A DNA stretch of 64,000 bases from Secundilactobacillus silagei JCM 19001 (GTDB lineage Bacteria > Bacillota > Bacilli > Lactobacillales > Lactobacillaceae): NCBI RefSeq assembly GCF_002217945.1, contig NZ_BCMG01000009.1, positions 1-64,000 of the forward strand, given 5' to 3'. Shown one piece after another: positions 35,549 through 48,564 of this stretch. A program made the position numbers and the translations under genes. Below the pieces are notes generated by a model, which was given only the letters and a program-made list of their open reading frames with translations, ran no database searches and was not told the origin of the DNA. How positions within the stretch are numbered: position 1 is the first letter of the stretch; each line of letters starts with the position of its first letter.

Positions 35549-36823
35549 GTGATTACAACCATTATTACTTTCATCATCGTGTTCGGCCTGATTGTTTTTA
35601 TTCACGAGTTTGGTCATTTTTACTTTGCCAAACGGGCGGGGATCCTCGTGCGTGAATTTTCAATCGGGATGGGTCCCAAGCTGTTTAATTACCGGACGAC
35701 CGATACCACCTACACGATTCGGTTACTGCCAGTTGGTGGCTACGTTCGAATGGCGGGCGCTGAAGATGATGAAGATGAGTTAAAACCGGGGACACCTGTC
35801 AGCCTGTACGTGGGTGATAATGATCAGGTGACCCGGATCAATACGAGTAAAAAATCCACGTTGTTTAACGGTATCCCCATGGCAGTCACAGCTACCGATC
35901 TGGAAGATGAACTCTGGATCGAGGGCTATGAAAACGGCGATGAGAGCACAGTTAAACGATACAATGTTGCCCACAACGCGACGATCATCGAAACTGATGG
36001 CACGGAAGTCAGGATTGCTCCGCGTGATGTTCAGTTTCAATCAGCCAGTTTAGGCCATCGTTTGATGACCAACTTTGCTGGTCCCATGAATAACTTTTTC
36101 TTAGCGATCATCGTTTATACGATTCTGACGTTTGTCGCTGGTGGTGTGACCAACAACAGTAACCGGGTCAGCCCAACCACGTCAGACGTGACGGTGGCCC
36201 GTTCTGCCGGGGTTAAAAACGGCGATTACATTACCGCTGTCAATGGTAAAAAGGTTAACGACTGGAATCAAATTGCCATCCAGATTCAGGATCGCGCCCA
36301 TAAGCAGACCACTTTTAAGGTTAAACGCGGCAGTCAGTCCAAGACCATTCAGATGGTACCGGCAGCTACCAAGGTCAACAACAAGACGATCGGTGCGATT
36401 GGGATTACCCAGTATCGCAATCACGATGTTGGCGCCATGCTGGTCTCCGGTTTTACGCAGACTTGGCAGATGACCGTCCGGCTGTTAGCAGCCATTTGGA
36501 CGATGATCTCAGGGCACTTTAGTCTGAATGATCTAGGCGGTCCAGTGGCGATCTTTGCCACGACTTCTACGGCGGCCTCCGAAGGGATACTGGGAATTTT
36601 AAGTTTTCTAGCGTTCTTGTCGCTTAATTTAGGAATTGTGAACTTATTGCCAATTCCAGCACTTGATGGTGGTAAAATATTAATTAACGTGATTGAGGGT
36701 ATTCGACGCAAACCGCTCTCAGAAAACGTTGAAACAGCGATTACCCTAGTAGGGGTAGCCTTCTTAGTTGTTTTGATGTTGCTGGTGACGTGGAATGACA
36801 TCGAACGCTATTTCATTAAATAA
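35549..36823 (+). CDS. rseP: Intramembrane zinc metalloprotease RseP/RasP (Eep-like)
   Basis: A 424-residue site-2 protease that cuts within the membrane, used for anti-sigma factors, signal-peptide remnants and pheromones. The active site HEFGH is at residues 19-23 in the first helix, the third zinc ligand is Asp in PIPALDGGK in the C-terminal membrane part, and a PDZ domain lies between (residues about 205-275, VARSAGVKNGDYITAVNGKKV). The start is GTG at 35549 after GAAAGGA. Relative to Bacillus RasP it has an inserted acidic segment after YVRMAGAEDDEDEL, typical of lactobacilli. It sits between cdsA and proS as usual. Confidence 0.95.
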   Translation: MITTIITFIIVFGLIVFIHEFGHFYFAKRAGILVREFSIGMGPKLFNYRTTDTTYTIRLLPVGGYVRMAGAEDDEDELKPGTPVSLYVGDNDQVTRINTSKKSTLFNGIPMAVTATDLEDELWIEGYENGDESTVKRYNVAHNATIIETDGTEVRIAPRDVQFQSASLGHRLMTNFAGPMNNFFLAIIVYTILTFVAGGVTNNSNRVSPTTSDVTVARSAGVKNGDYITAVNGKKVNDWNQIAIQIQDRAHKQTTFKVKRGSQSKTIQMVPAATKVNNKTIGAIGITQYRNHDVGAMLVSGFTQTWQMTVRLLAAIWTMISGHFSLNDLGGPVAIFATTSTAASEGILGILSFLAFLSLNLGIVNLLPIPALDGGKILINVIEGIRRKPLSENVETAITLVGVAFLVVLMLLVTWNDIERYFIK

Positions 36824-36842
36824 AACCAATATAAACGGTTAA

Positions 36843-38603
<1,761 letters not shown>

Positions 38604-38614
38604 AAATTTGTGTG

Positions 38615-38667
38615 GGACGGGCTCGAGAAATCAAAACAATTTTTGTTTTGTCTCGGGTCCGTTTTTA
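38615..38667 (+). terminator. Terminator between proS and polC
   Basis: An imperfect stem pairs ACGGGCTCGAGA with TCTCGGGTCCGT, with an inner AAAACAA/TTGTTTT stem, followed by TTTTT. Confidence 0.7.
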
Positions 38668-38712
38668 CGTTAAAATAACGGCACTAAACAAAAATAAAGG
38701 GGGCAGTTTGGT

Positions 38713-41700
38713 GTGGCCTTAGATCATCAGGCATTATTCGAAAAATTATTACAGCAACTCCAATTATCAGATTTGGCTGACCAGCCATTCTTTAAGGGGG
38801 CGGCACTGGAAAAGCTGACGGTTCATGAAAAGTCCAAACGCTGGCATTTTAACTTTAACTTACCAACGATCTTACCCTACGAAGCGTTTACGACGTTTTC
38901 GGGGCAGCTTGAAAAGGCCTTTCAATCAATCGCTAAGGTGGACTTTGAGATTCATACTGATCAGGCCGACTTGGATAACCGGCTGATCGGGGACTATTGG
39001 AACTGGGTCGTGCAGCATAGTGGGGTCACCTCACCGTTGCTGCAGGAGCTTTGCCGCGATCAAGTCCCCAAGGTTCAAGACGACCGGGTGATCTTCATGG
39101 CTGAAAATGAAGTGGTGAAGAACTTCTTGGTAGGCCAAGCATTAGGACCGATTGAAAATCAGTATGAGGCCGTGGGTTTTCCCAAATTTGCGATTCATAC
39201 GATGGTTGATGAATCAGCTTCACAGGCTAAGATTCAGGAATTTAAACAGCAAAAGGCCCAGTCGGATGCGCAGCTGGCTCAAAAAGCCGTGGCTGCCATT
39301 AAGGTGGCTAACGAAAAGCGGGAAAAGCAGGGGGTTGCACCGGCTAGTGGTCCAACTGTGATTGGCCGCAAGATCAAGGCTGATGATGAGCCCGTTCAGC
39401 TTTCAACCATTGAAGATGAAGAAAAATCAGTCACGGTTCAAGGTTACGTCTTCAATAAAGAAGTTCGTGATCTGCGTTCCGGCCGAAAATTGATGATTCT
39501 GGAGATCACCGATTATTCGTCTTCGATCGCGGTGAAGAAATTCTCCCGTGATGAAAGCGATGAAGCCCAGTTTGAAGGCTTAAACGAGGGTGACTGGATC
39601 AAAGTTCGTGGCAGCGTTCAGGAAGATAATTTCATGCGTGACCTAGTGTTAAACGCCTATGACATTAACCAAGTCACGGTGCCAGCCCGTCAGGATAAAG
39701 CTCCTGAGGGTGAGAAACGTGTTGAACTCCACCTGCACACGAATATGAGTACCATGGACGCGACCAACTCGATTTCTGACTTTGTTAAGACGGCTAAACG
39801 GTGGGGTCATAAAGCAATCGCGATTACCGACCACGCTGGGGTACAAGGCTTTCCAGAAGCGTACCGGTCGGCCTCGAAAAGCGACATCAAGATGATCTAC
39901 GGGGTGGAAGCTAACCTGGTAGATGATGGCGTGCCAATCGGGTATAACAATGAACACCGGGCACTTGAAGGCGCAACCTACGTGGTCTTCGATACTGAAA
40001 CTACCGGATTGTCGGCCATCTATGATCGGGTGATCGAACTCTCCGCGGTGAAAATGCAGGGTAAAGAAGTCATTGATCAGTTCGAAGAATTTATTGACCC
40101 TGGATTCCATCTGTCGGATCAAACCACGAATTTGACCAGTATTACTGACGATATGGTGCACGGATCAAAGTCGGAAAAAGAAGTCTTTGAACTCTTCCGA
40201 AAATTTTACGGCGATGCGATTATCGTTGGTCATAACGTCACGTTTGATATTGCCTTTATGAATGCCGGCTATCAGCGCTATGACCTGCCAGAAATTACTA
40301 ATCCGATCATTGATACGTTAACGCTGGCACGATTCTTGTATCCCAACATGAAGGGGTACCGGTTGAACACGTTGGCCAAGAAGTTCCACGTGTCTCTGGA
40401 ACACCATCACCGGGCGATCTACGATGCGGAATCCACTGGTCATTTGAACTATATTTTCTTAAAGGATGCAGAAGACCGCTATCACATCCAATACCACGAC
40501 CAGTTAAACGATCACATGAGTGAAAACGATGCGTATAAACACGCGCGACCGTCTCACGCCATTGTTTTGGCGCAGACTCAGGCTGGTTTGAAGAACATGT
40601 TTAAGCTTGTTTCCATGTCTAACGTGGATTACTTCTACCGGGTACCGCGGATGCCAAGAAGCCAGATTGAGAAACTGCGTGATGGTCTGCTGATTGGCTC
40701 CGCCTGCAGTTCTGGTGAAGTCTTTACCGCGATGATGCAAAAGGGCTATGCCGAGGCCCGTGATAAAGCCAAGTTTTACGATTACCTTGAAGTTCAGCCC
40801 TTGGCCGCTTACAAGCCATTGATCGATTCCGGGCTGATTCAGAACCGCAAAAACCTCGAAGATATTTTAACGAACATGGTCAAACTGGGTGAAGAATTAG
40901 GTAAACCAGTGTGTGTCACCGGTGATGCCCATTATCTCAATCCAGAAGACGCCATTTACCGGAAGATCTTGATCAATTCACAAGGTGGGGCTAACCCACT
41001 GAACCGGCAAGAACTACCCGATGCACATTTTCGCACCACTGATGAACTGTTAGACGATTACAGTTTCTTAGGCGAAGAGAAAGCCAAAGAGATCGTGGTG
41101 ACGAATACCAACGCCATCGCTGATGAGATTGATGACGTTCACCCGCTGAAAGATAAGCTGTACACGCCACGGATGGAAGGCGCGGAAGACGAAATTCGGG
41201 AACGGACGATGAACACGGCACACGCCTTTTATGGTGATCCGCTGCCAGAACTCGTTCAGCACCGGCTTGACCGGGAACTGAAGAGTATCATCGGTAACGG
41301 GTTCGCCGTGATTTATCTGATTGCCCAACGGCTGGTAGCCAAAAGTAACAAGGACGGCTACTTAGTTGGTTCCCGTGGTTCAGTGGGGTCCAGTCTGGTG
41401 GCGACCATGACTGGGATCACTGAAGTTAACCCGTTGCCACCGCATTACCGCTGCCCCAACTGTCAGTACTCGAAGTTTTATACCAAGGGTGAATACAGTT
41501 CCGGGTATGATCTACCGGAAAAGAAGTGTCCTAAATGCGGCACCTTGATGATCGGCGACGGCCACAACATTCCGTTTGAAACCTTCTTAGGGTTCACTGG
41601 AAATAAGGTGCCTGATATTGATCTGAACTTCTCGGGGGATTATCAGCCAATCGCCCATAACTACACGAAGGTCTTGTTCGGTGAAAAGAACGTTTACCGG

Positions 41701-43041
41701 GCTGGGACGATCGGTACGGTGGCTGATAAGACGGCTTACGGCTACGTGAAGGCGTATGAACGGGATAAGGAAAAGCACTTCCGCAACGCTGAAATCGACC
41801 GGTTAGCCAAGGGTGCTACCGGGGTCAAGCGGACCACTGGACAACATCCGGCCGGGATCATCGTTGTGCCGGATTACATGGACATCTATGATTTCACACC
41901 GATCCAATACCCAGCCGATGATCAAAATGCGGCTTGGCAAACGACCCACTTTGATTTCCATTCGATCCATGACAATATTTTAAAAATTGATATTTTAGGT
42001 CATGATGATCCCACCATGATCCGGACCCTGCAAGATTTAAGCGGAATCGATCCCAAGTCGATTCCAATGGATGATCCGGGCGTCATGGCACTGTTTTCCG
42101 GTACCGATTCACTGCACGTCACTCCGGAACAGATCCAGTCCAAGACGGGGACGCTGGGCGTGCCTGAATTTGGGACTCGGTTTGTCCGGGGCATGCTGGA
42201 AGAAACCCACCCGAAAAACTATTCAGAACTGCTACAAATTTCCGGGCTGTCTCACGGGACTGACGTGTGGTTAGGTAACGCGGAAGAACTGATCAAAAAC
42301 GGCACTGCCACAATTGCCAACGTCATTGGGTGCCGTGATAACATCATGACCGACTTGATCAACTGGGGGATGGATTCTGAAACGTCCTTCCAAGTGATGG
42401 AGTCGGTTCGTCACGGTCGTGGAATTCCCGATGAATGGCAGCAAAAGATGCGCGAATCTGAAGTTCCGGACTGGTACATTGATTCCTGTCTGAAGATCAA
42501 GTACATGTTCCCACGGGCCCACGCGGCGGCTTACATTTTGATGGCGCTGCGGGTGGCTTACTTTAAGGTGTACTTCCCACTGGTCTACTACGCAGCTTAC
42601 TTCTCAGTGCGTGCGGATGACTTTGACGTCGTGGCCATGGCCCGCGGCAAGGAGTCCGTTAAGGCCAAGATGAAAGAGATCAACGATGAGGGCATGGACG
42701 CTTCTACCAAGGACAAGAACCTGCTCACCGTGATGGAGTTAGCCAACGAAATGCTGGAACGAGGCTTTAAATTCAAGATGATCGACATTGAAAAATCGGC
42801 TGCCAGTGAGTGGCTGATCGATGGCGACACCTTGATTGCACCGTTCAATTCGGCACCTGGCTTAGGGCTGAACGTGGCTAAGCAGATTGTGGCCGCCCGT
42901 GAAGATAAACCGTTCCTATCAAAGGAAGATCTGGCTAAACGCGGGAAAGTTTCCAAGACGCTGATCGAATTCATGACCGATAATGGTGTTTTGGACGGAT
43001 TACCAGATGAAAACCAACTGAGTCTGTTTGATATGATGTAG
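38713..43041 (+). CDS. polC: DNA polymerase III PolC
   Basis: A 1442-residue replicative polymerase of the Gram-positive type, which has a built-in proofreading nuclease. In order: N-terminal domains I and II, an OB-fold near 235-320, a PHP domain split by the exonuclease (first part [17 protein letters not shown] near 340), the DnaQ-like exonuclease (FDTETTG near 425, with HNVTFDIAF), the PolC core with a zinc module ([10 protein letters not shown]...KKCPKCG near 915-945) and [13 protein letters not shown], and the C-terminal helix-hairpin-helix region. The start is GTG at 38713 after AAAGGGGG. It is intact and of normal length. It is preceded by a terminator, so it probably has its own promoter. 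Confidence 0.98.
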   Translation: MALDHQALFEKLLQQLQLSDLADQPFFKGAALEKLTVHEKSKRWHFNFNLPTILPYEAFTTFSGQLEKAFQSIAKVDFEIHTDQADLDNRLIGDYWNWVVQHSGVTSPLLQELCRDQVPKVQDDRVIFMAENEVVKNFLVGQALGPIENQYEAVGFPKFAIHTMVDESASQAKIQEFKQQKAQSDAQLAQKAVAAIKVANEKREKQGVAPASGPTVIGRKIKADDEPVQLSTIEDEEKSVTVQGYVFNKEVRDLRSGRKLMILEITDYSSSIAVKKFSRDESDEAQFEGLNEGDWIKVRGSVQEDNFMRDLVLNAYDINQVTVPARQDKAPEGEKRVELHLHTNMSTMDATNSISDFVKTAKRWGHKAIAITDHAGVQGFPEAYRSASKSDIKMIYGVEANLVDDGVPIGYNNEHRALEGATYVVFDTETTGLSAIYDRVIELSAVKMQGKEVIDQFEEFIDPGFHLSDQTTNLTSITDDMVHGSKSEKEVFELFRKFYGDAIIVGHNVTFDIAFMNAGYQRYDLPEITNPIIDTLTLARFLYPNMKGYRLNTLAKKFHVSLEHHHRAIYDAESTGHLNYIFLKDAEDRYHIQYHDQLNDHMSENDAYKHARPSHAIVLAQTQAGLKNMFKLVSMSNVDYFYRVPRMPRSQIEKLRDGLLIGSACSSGEVFTAMMQKGYAEARDKAKFYDYLEVQPLAAYKPLIDSGLIQNRKNLEDILTNMVKLGEELGKPVCVTGDAHYLNPEDAIYRKILINSQGGANPLNRQELPDAHFRTTDELLDDYSFLGEEKAKEIVVTNTNAIADEIDDVHPLKDKLYTPRMEGAEDEIRERTMNTAHAFYGDPLPELVQHRLDRELKSIIGNGFAVIYLIAQRLVAKSNKDGYLVGSRGSVGSSLVATMTGITEVNPLPPHYRCPNCQYSKFYTKGEYSSGYDLPEKKCPKCGTLMIGDGHNIPFETFLGFTGNKVPDIDLNFSGDYQPIAHNYTKVLFGEKNVYRAGTIGTVADKTAYGYVKAYERDKEKHFRNAEIDRLAKGATGVKRTTGQHPAGIIVVPDYMDIYDFTPIQYPADDQNAAWQTTHFDFHSIHDNILKIDILGHDDPTMIRTLQDLSGIDPKSIPMDDPGVMALFSGTDSLHVTPEQIQSKTGTLGVPEFGTRFVRGMLEETHPKNYSELLQISGLSHGTDVWLGNAEELIKNGTATIANVIGCRDNIMTDLINWGMDSETSFQVMESVRHGRGIPDEWQQKMRESEVPDWYIDSCLKIKYMFPRAHAAAYILMALRVAYFKVYFPLVYYAAYFSVRADDFDVVAMARGKESVKAKMKEINDEGMDASTKDKNLLTVMELANEMLERGFKFKMIDIEKSAASEWLIDGDTLIAPFNSAPGLGLNVAKQIVAAREDKPFLSKEDLAKRGKVSKTLIEFMTDNGVLDGLPDENQLSLFDMM

Positions 43042-43081
43042 TCAAAACAAGGCCAAGTGGGCATAGCAGCGCGCTTTTGGT

Positions 43082-43110
43082 TTGCTATTATGCTAAGCTT
43101 GTGCTATCAT
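43082..43110 (+). promoter_or_regulatory. Promoter of the rimP-nusA-infB operon
   Basis: TTGCTA, a 17-base spacer and TATCAT preceded by TGC; the transcript would begin near 43117. Confidence 0.65.
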
Positions 43111-43134
43111 ACAACTTGTAGATATTTCGGAAAG

Positions 43135-43163
43135 GAGTGAGCAGCGATGCTCGCTCTTTTTAT
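43135..43163 (+). terminator. Leader terminator (attenuator) ahead of rimP
   Basis: GAGTGAGC (43135-43142) pairs with GCTCGCTC (43149-43156) around a 6-base loop, followed at once by TTTTTATT, between the promoter and rimP. The position matches the leader terminator by which NusA autoregulates this operon in Bacillus; function here is inferred. Confidence 0.7.
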
Positions 43164-43190
43164 TGGAAAAATGGTATTGGAGGTAAAAGA

Positions 43191-43664
43191 TTGGAGAACG
43201 TCGTAGACATTGTTTCGGCTCTGGCGGAACCGATTGTAGAGACGCATCATTTTGAACTGGTGGACGTGGAATTTGTTCACGAAGGCAAAAGCTGGTACTT
43301 ACGGCTCTACATCGACAAACCGGGTGGCATTACGATCGATGAATGTGCATTAGTGAGTGATGAGTTAAGTGAAAAACTGGATGATATCGATCCCGATCCA
43401 ATTCCCCAAGCGTATTTCTTGGAGGTATCCTCTCCGGGTGCTGAACGGCCGCTGAAAAAAGAAGCTGACTATGAACGGGCGGTCGATCATTACGTTCACG
43501 TTTCGCTTTATCAGAAAATGAACGGCGAAAAAGCATTTGAAGGAACACTGACCGCTGTTAATGCCGATGAATTAGGCTTAAAGATCAACCTAAAAGGCCG
43601 AATGAAAAACCTGGTCATTCCAAGAAAAAACGTTGCCAAAGCAAGATTAGCAATTAAGTTTTAA
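43191..43664 (+). CDS. rimP: Ribosome maturation factor RimP
   Basis: A 157-residue factor needed for early 30S assembly. The N-terminal alpha/beta domain has [33 protein letters not shown] and the conserved [13 protein letters not shown]; an SH3-like C-terminal domain follows ([15 protein letters not shown]). The true start is TTG at 43191, six to seven bases after GGAGG; an earlier ATG at 43149 falls within the leader hairpin. It opens the operon rimP-nusA-ylxR-ylxQ-infB-rbfA. Confidence 0.95.
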   Translation: MENVVDIVSALAEPIVETHHFELVDVEFVHEGKSWYLRLYIDKPGGITIDECALVSDELSEKLDDIDPDPIPQAYFLEVSSPGAERPLKKEADYERAVDHYVHVSLYQKMNGEKAFEGTLTAVNADELGLKINLKGRMKNLVIPRKNVAKARLAIKF

Positions 43665-43686
43665 CAGCTAAAGGAGACTATACGTA

Positions 43687-44934
43687 ATGAGTAAAGAACT
43701 AGTAGGTGCCCTTGACACACTGGAAAAAGAAAAGGGTATCAAAAAAGAAATTGTGATCGATGCACTTGAAGCGGCATTGACCTCTGCTTACAAGCGGAAT
43801 TACGGTCAAGCGCAAAACGTTGAAGTGGACTTCGACCAAAAGAAGGGCGACGTTCATGTTTACGCGGTTAAGAAAGTCGTTGATCAAGTGTATGACTCCC
43901 GGTTGGAAGTGAGTCTAGACGATGCACTGCAAGTCAGCCGCGGTTATGAATTAGGCGATGATATCAAGTTTGAAGTAACGCCCAAAAACTTCGGCCGCAT
44001 TGCTGCTCAGACTGCTAAGCAGGTCATCATGCAGCGGGTTCACGAAGCCGAACGGTCACTGGTCTTTGACCAGTACAGCCAGTATGAAAACGAAATTATT
44101 ACTGGTGAAGTTGAACGTCAGGATAACCGTTTTGTTTACGTTAATCTAGGTGACGTGGAAGCCGTTATGAGCCGTCAAGACCAGATGCCTAACGAAACTT
44201 ACCGGATGCACGATCGAATCAAAGTGTACGTGACGCGTGTTGAAAATGCCGCTAAGGGACCGCAAGTGTTCGTTAGCCGAACGGATTCAGGACTGCTGAA
44301 GCGGTTATTTGAAGAAGAAATTCCGGAAATCTACGATGGTACCGTAGAGATCATGTCGATTGCCCGTGAAGCGGGTGACCGGGCTAAAGTTGCGGTACGT
44401 TCAAATAACCCCGATGTTGACCCAGTGGGAACCAGTGTTGGCCCCCGTGGACAACGGGTTCAAGCTATCGTTTCAGAACTTGATGGCGAGAACATGGACA
44501 TTGTCGAATGGACGGATGACGAAGCGAAGTTCATTGCTAACGCCTTGAACCCAGCTGAAGTGATCGACGTGGTCTTTGATGAGAACAACGAACGGGCATG
44601 TACCGTGATCGTGCCGGACTATCAATTATCATTGGCCATTGGTAAGCGGGGTCAAAATGCCCGTTTAGCAGCCAAGCTGACCGGCTATAAGATCGATATT
44701 AAGTCTGAAACTGAAGCTGAGACGATTTTTAAGGATAAGGACCAGCCTGCTGATAGTGATGATACTGATAGCGATGATACCGACAGCACCGAGACGGATG
44801 CTGAAGCACCGCAAGCAGACCAATCAACTGAACCGGCTACTGACGAAACTGCGACTGACGCAGCCGATAACACAGTTGCGTCAGAACCTGAAGATACCCC
44901 GGATGATTCTGAGGATGATGGGACTGAAGACTAA
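43687..44934 (+). CDS. nusA: Transcription termination/antitermination factor NusA
   Basis: A 415-residue RNA polymerase-binding protein. The N-terminal domain ALDTLEKEKGIKKEIVIDALEAAL, the S1 domain around residues 135-200 (GEVERQDNRFVYVNLGDVEAVM) and two KH domains (VGPRGQRVQAIVSEL and AIGKRGQNARLAAKLTGYKI) are in order. The acidic tail from about residue 355 is a low-complexity Asp/Thr/Ser run (DSDDTDSDDTDSTETD) rather than the AR repeats of E. coli. AAGGAG precedes the ATG. It likely acts on the leader terminator ahead of its own operon. Confidence 0.97.
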   Translation: MSKELVGALDTLEKEKGIKKEIVIDALEAALTSAYKRNYGQAQNVEVDFDQKKGDVHVYAVKKVVDQVYDSRLEVSLDDALQVSRGYELGDDIKFEVTPKNFGRIAAQTAKQVIMQRVHEAERSLVFDQYSQYENEIITGEVERQDNRFVYVNLGDVEAVMSRQDQMPNETYRMHDRIKVYVTRVENAAKGPQVFVSRTDSGLLKRLFEEEIPEIYDGTVEIMSIAREAGDRAKVAVRSNNPDVDPVGTSVGPRGQRVQAIVSELDGENMDIVEWTDDEAKFIANALNPAEVIDVVFDENNERACTVIVPDYQLSLAIGKRGQNARLAAKLTGYKIDIKSETEAETIFKDKDQPADSDDTDSDDTDSTETDAEAPQADQSTEPATDETATDAADNTVASEPEDTPDDSEDDGTED

Positions 44935-44948
44935 GGAGGTCAGCGTAC

Positions 44949-45251
44949 ATGAAGAAACGTAAGGTACCAATGAGAAAAGACATTGTGACCGGTGAAATGG
45001 CGCCGAAAAAAGACTTGGTCCGAATCGTCCGTGACAAGGATAATAACGTGTCCGTTGATCCAACGGGAAAGAAATCAGGTCGTGGGGCCTACATTTCATT
45101 AGACGTTGCGATTGCTAAACGGGCGCAAAAGGAACGGACTTTTGATCAAGTCTTTGAGACCAAAGTCGATGCGAAATTTTACGATGACCTGGTGGACTAC
45201 GTGGACCATCAGCAAGCGCGTCGCAAACTTTTTGAAGATGGAAAAGCCTAA
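44949..45251 (+). CDS. ylxR: YlxR (RnpM) family RNA-binding protein
   Basis: A 100-residue basic protein of the YlxR family, whose Bacillus member (RnpM) binds RNase P RNA and modulates its activity. The conserved core is KVPMRKDIVTGEMAPKKDLVRIVR and the GRGAYIS turn. AAGGAGG lies 9-10 bases before the ATG. It sits between nusA and ylxQ, and the ylxQ start overlaps its end by 14 bases. The C-terminus ([15 protein letters not shown]) is helical and charged. Confidence 0.94.
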   Translation: MKKRKVPMRKDIVTGEMAPKKDLVRIVRDKDNNVSVDPTGKKSGRGAYISLDVAIAKRAQKERTFDQVFETKVDAKFYDDLVDYVDHQQARRKLFEDGKA

Positions 45252-45552
45252 CCGCTTTTTACAGCTTTTAGGACTCGTTCGCCGGGCTAATCAGTTAGTC
45301 ACGGGTGAGGGATTTGTCTTAAAAGCGATTCGCAGCCAGAGCATTTCAGTGGTGATACTTGCCAGTGATGCCGGCCCCAGCAGCATGAAAAAGTTAAGTG
45401 ATAAGGCCACGTTTTACCACGTTGACTTAATTACCGCGTTTACAAGGGAACAGCTTAGCCAAGCGACTGGTATGAACCGGTCAGCTTACGGCGTAAAAGA
45501 TCCTGGATTTGCTAGGAAGTTAATTGAACTAGTTAATACCAAAGGAGAGTGA
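45238..45552 (+). CDS. ylxQ: L7Ae-family ribosomal-type protein YlxQ
   Basis: A 104-residue protein of the L7Ae/L30e fold, related to kink-turn RNA binders. It begins with the YlxQ block [29 protein letters not shown] and has the strand [20 protein letters not shown] and the [11 protein letters not shown] loop. The ATG at 45238 lies within the last codons of ylxR, which implies coupling. Its role in the nusA operon is unknown but probably RNA-related. Confidence 0.93.
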   Translation: MEKPNRFLQLLGLVRRANQLVTGEGFVLKAIRSQSISVVILASDAGPSSMKKLSDKATFYHVDLITAFTREQLSQATGMNRSAYGVKDPGFARKLIELVNTKGE

Positions 45553-45556
45553 AGAT

Positions 45557-48067
45557 ATGGGAAAAAAGCGAATTTACGAATTAGCTAAAGAACTCAACGT
45601 CTCAAGTAAAGCCATTCTCGACAAAGCTCAAGAAAAAGGTTTTGACGTTAAAAATCATATGTCATCATTAGGAAGCAACGAGGAACGACAATTGCGAGAA
45701 AACTTCTCTAATAAAAATAAAACAACAACTAATAAGCATCAATCAAGTCAGGCTAAGCCAGCACACGCAGCACAGTCGGCTAAACCGGCCCAAAACCGTG
45801 ACCATCATCAAACCACTAGCAACAATAACCAAGCCACGCACAGTCACAGCGGTCAGGCTAACAATACTGGTGCACATAATCGGACACAGTCCAGCAATGG
45901 CAACCGCTCAAACGGGCAAAACCATTCAACGAACAGCCGCAACCAGTCGACCAACCACAGCAATAACCAATCGGCTAACCGCAGTCAGTCCAATAACCGC
46001 AACCAATCAACGAACCACAGTCAATCAGCTAATCATGGCCAGTCCAACAATAACCGGTCACAATCAAGCAACAGCAACCGCAGTCAATCTAACAACCACT
46101 CTAACGGTAATGGCAGCAACAATAACCGCGGTGGCGGTCGTTTTGGTGGCAGCTTAAACAGCGGTAACGGCCGTAATAGCCGAAACAACCGTAATAACCG
46201 CAACAACAATCGTCGTCGTAACAACAATAACAAGAAGTACAAGCGCAACCAGCGGATCAAAGAAACGAATCATCCAAAGGGCGCACCAGAACGTAAGAAT
46301 AAGGCGCTGCCAGAAACTTTGATCTATCAAGTGGGGATGAACTCTCAAGAAATTGGGAAGCTTCTTCACCGTGAACCAGCTGAAATCGTGAAGAAGTTAT
46401 TCATGTTAGGCGTTATGGTTAACCAAAACCAGTCATTGGACAAGGATACCATTGAAGTTTTGGCTTCAGAATACGGGATCGATGCTAAGGAAAAGGTCGA
46501 AGTTGATGTTGCTGATATTGACAAGACCTTTAAAGAAGAATCGAATAATACCGATCATCTTGAAACCCGGCCACCAGTTGTGACTATCATGGGTCACGTT
46601 GACCATGGTAAGACAACGCTGCTGGACCACTTACGTCATTCTCACATTACTGCCGGTGAAGCTGGTGGAATCACGCAAGCTATCGGTGCTTATCAAGTGA
46701 AGCACCAAGGTAAGACCATTACCTTCCTGGATACCCCAGGACACGCGGCCTTTACTGAAATGCGGGCGCGTGGTGCTGACATTACCGATATTACGGTCTT
46801 AGTCGTTGCTGCCGATGATGGGGTTATGCCGCAAACCATTGAAGCTATCAACCATGCTAAAGCCGCTAAGACACCAATCATTGTGGCGGTCAACAAGATC
46901 GATAAGCCAGGTGCAAATCCAAACCACGTCATGGAACAATTGACTGAATACGGTCTGATTCCAGAAGATTGGGGCGGTGAAACGATCTTCGTTCAGATTT
47001 CAGCTAAGTTCGGTAAGAACATTGATGAATTGCTGAACATGATCTTACTGCAAGCTGAAGTGATGGAATTGAAGGCTAACCCACAGCAACACGCTGCTGG
47101 TTCAGTCATCGAAGCCAAGTTGGATCCCGGCAAGGGCTCTGTAGCCACGCTCTTGATTCAACAAGGTACCATGCACGTTGGTGATCCAATCGTGGTTGGG
47201 AATACCTTTGGTAAAGTTCGGACCATGGAAAATGAAAATGGTAAAGCCATTAAAAAGGCCTTACCATCCACACCAGTTGAAATTACTGGTTTAAGTGATG
47301 TGCCAGAAGCCGGGGATCGTTTCGTTGTCTTTGACGATGAAAAGACCGCTCGTGCAGCTGGTGAAGAACGGGCTAAGAATGCCTTAATGGAAGAACGTCG
47401 CTCGAAGAATACGGTCACCTTGGATAACCTCTTTGATACCATGAAAGAGGGAGAAATGAAGGAAATCGACCTGATCATCAAAGCTGACGTTCAAGGTTCT
47501 GTTCAAGCATTAGCTAATAGTCTGAACAAGATCGAAGTTGAAGGTGTACGGGTCAACATCATCCATACTGCCGTTGGTGCGATCAACGAAAGTGATGTGA
47601 CGTTGGCTGAAGCAAGTAACGCCATCATCATTGGGTTCAACGTACGGCCAACACCACAGGCCAAAGCCCAAGCTGACTCTGACAACGTGGATATTCGCTT
47701 GCACCGGGTTATCTATAACGCCATCGATGAAATCGAACACGCGATGAAGGGTAAACTTGAACCAACCTATAAAGAAGAAGTCATTGGTGAAATTGAAGTT
47801 CGTGAGATCTTCAAGGCTTCTAAGATTGGGACGATTGCCGGTGGTATGGTGACTGACGGTCACATTACCAGTGACAGCGATGTCCGTTTGATCCGTGACT
47901 CAGTGGTCGTTTATGAAGGTAAATTAGGTAGTTTGAAACGGTTTAAAGATGACGTTAAAGACGTTAAACAGGGCCATGAATTAGGCTTGACCATTGAGAA
48001 TTACAACGACATTAAAGTCGGTGACGTTGTTGAAGCTTACATTATGAAGGAAGTTCCAATAGAATAA
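45557..48067 (+). CDS. infB: Translation initiation factor IF-2
   Basis: An 836-residue GTPase that places initiator tRNA on the 30S subunit. The N-terminal helix [29 protein letters not shown] is diagnostic. Residues about 55-235 are a low-complexity Asn/Ser/Gln/His/Arg stretch with repeats such as [16 protein letters not shown], followed by a basic [21 protein letters not shown] segment broken by no stop. The G domain starts near 340 with G1 [10 protein letters not shown]3 DTPGHAAF and G4 NKID, then the C1 and C2 domains with [26 protein letters not shown] precedes the ATG. The N-terminal spacer is the only unusual feature. Confidence 0.97.
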   Translation: MGKKRIYELAKELNVSSKAILDKAQEKGFDVKNHMSSLGSNEERQLRENFSNKNKTTTNKHQSSQAKPAHAAQSAKPAQNRDHHQTTSNNNQATHSHSGQANNTGAHNRTQSSNGNRSNGQNHSTNSRNQSTNHSNNQSANRSQSNNRNQSTNHSQSANHGQSNNNRSQSSNSNRSQSNNHSNGNGSNNNRGGGRFGGSLNSGNGRNSRNNRNNRNNNRRRNNNNKKYKRNQRIKETNHPKGAPERKNKALPETLIYQVGMNSQEIGKLLHREPAEIVKKLFMLGVMVNQNQSLDKDTIEVLASEYGIDAKEKVEVDVADIDKTFKEESNNTDHLETRPPVVTIMGHVDHGKTTLLDHLRHSHITAGEAGGITQAIGAYQVKHQGKTITFLDTPGHAAFTEMRARGADITDITVLVVAADDGVMPQTIEAINHAKAAKTPIIVAVNKIDKPGANPNHVMEQLTEYGLIPEDWGGETIFVQISAKFGKNIDELLNMILLQAEVMELKANPQQHAAGSVIEAKLDPGKGSVATLLIQQGTMHVGDPIVVGNTFGKVRTMENENGKAIKKALPSTPVEITGLSDVPEAGDRFVVFDDEKTARAAGEERAKNALMEERRSKNTVTLDNLFDTMKEGEMKEIDLIIKADVQGSVQALANSLNKIEVEGVRVNIIHTAVGAINESDVTLAEASNAIIIGFNVRPTPQAKAQADSDNVDIRLHRVIYNAIDEIEHAMKGKLEPTYKEEVIGEIEVREIFKASKIGTIAGGMVTDGHITSDSDVRLIRDSVVVYEGKLGSLKRFKDDVKDVKQGHELGLTIENYNDIKVGDVVEAYIMKEVPIE

Positions 48068-48089
48068 AGAGCTAACGAGGTGTTAGAAT

Positions 48090-48449
48090 ATGGCACATTA
48101 TCGTCTAGGACGGCTAGAACAAGAAATTCAGCGAGAAGTTAACGATATCTTACTGAAACGGGTTCGCGATCCGCGAGTACAGGGCATCACCGTGACTGGT
48201 GTTGTTGCCACTGGTGATTATCAGCAGGCGACGATTTATTACAGTATCTTGTCTGATAAGGCTTCTGATGGTGAAAAAGCTGCTCAGGGATTAACTAAAG
48301 CCACTGGATTGATCCGTAGTGAATTAGGTTCCCGCTTGAATATTTTCAAGGTGCCGGAACTGACATTTGAACGTGATGAATCCGTCCAATATGGGAGTCA
48401 CATCGATGAATTGCTCAATAAGCTTCACCGTGACGACGCTAATCGGTAA
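48090..48449 (+). CDS. rbfA: Ribosome-binding factor A
   Basis: A 119-residue KH-fold protein needed for maturation of the 16S rRNA 5-prime end and for growth in the cold. [25 protein letters not shown] is the family N-terminus, then [18 protein letters not shown] and the end [29 protein letters not shown] precedes the ATG by 7 bases. It is the last gene of the nusA-infB operon, closed by a strong terminator. Confidence 0.97.
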   Translation: MAHYRLGRLEQEIQREVNDILLKRVRDPRVQGITVTGVVATGDYQQATIYYSILSDKASDGEKAAQGLTKATGLIRSELGSRLNIFKVPELTFERDESVQYGSHIDELLNKLHRDDANR

Positions 48450-48452
48450 TTG

Positions 48453-48492
48453 AAAAAAGTCGCCTGCAGAAAGTTCTGCGGACGACTTTTTT
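48453..48492 (+). terminator. Terminator after rbfA
   Basis: A stem of about 18 bp with one mismatch (AAAAAAGTCG...CTGCAGAA with its complement) and TTTTTT. Confidence 0.88.
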
Positions 48493-48500
48493 CGTGTCGT

Positions 48501-48524
48501 TATCACGTACTCACGTGATATAAT
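48501..48524 (+). promoter_or_regulatory. truB promoter with palindrome over the extended -10
   Basis: TATCACGT (48501-48508) and ACGTGATA (48513-48520) form a perfect 8-bp inverted repeat with a 4-base centre. Its right arm is part of the extended -10 TGATATAAT (48516-48524). A dimeric repressor here would cover the promoter. Alternatively the palindrome is incidental. Confidence 0.5.
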
Positions 48525-48564
48525 GGCAAAGTTAGACAGTTTATACGAAATGGAGTGGTCATAT

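Noticed and set aside
39649-40161. 170-residue minus-strand open frame inside polC
   Set aside because: Antisense to the conserved PHP and exonuclease region; no ribosome site and no family resemblance.
42597-43064. 155-residue minus-strand open frame at the polC end
   Set aside because: Antisense to conserved PolC C-terminal sequence; no recognisable motif.
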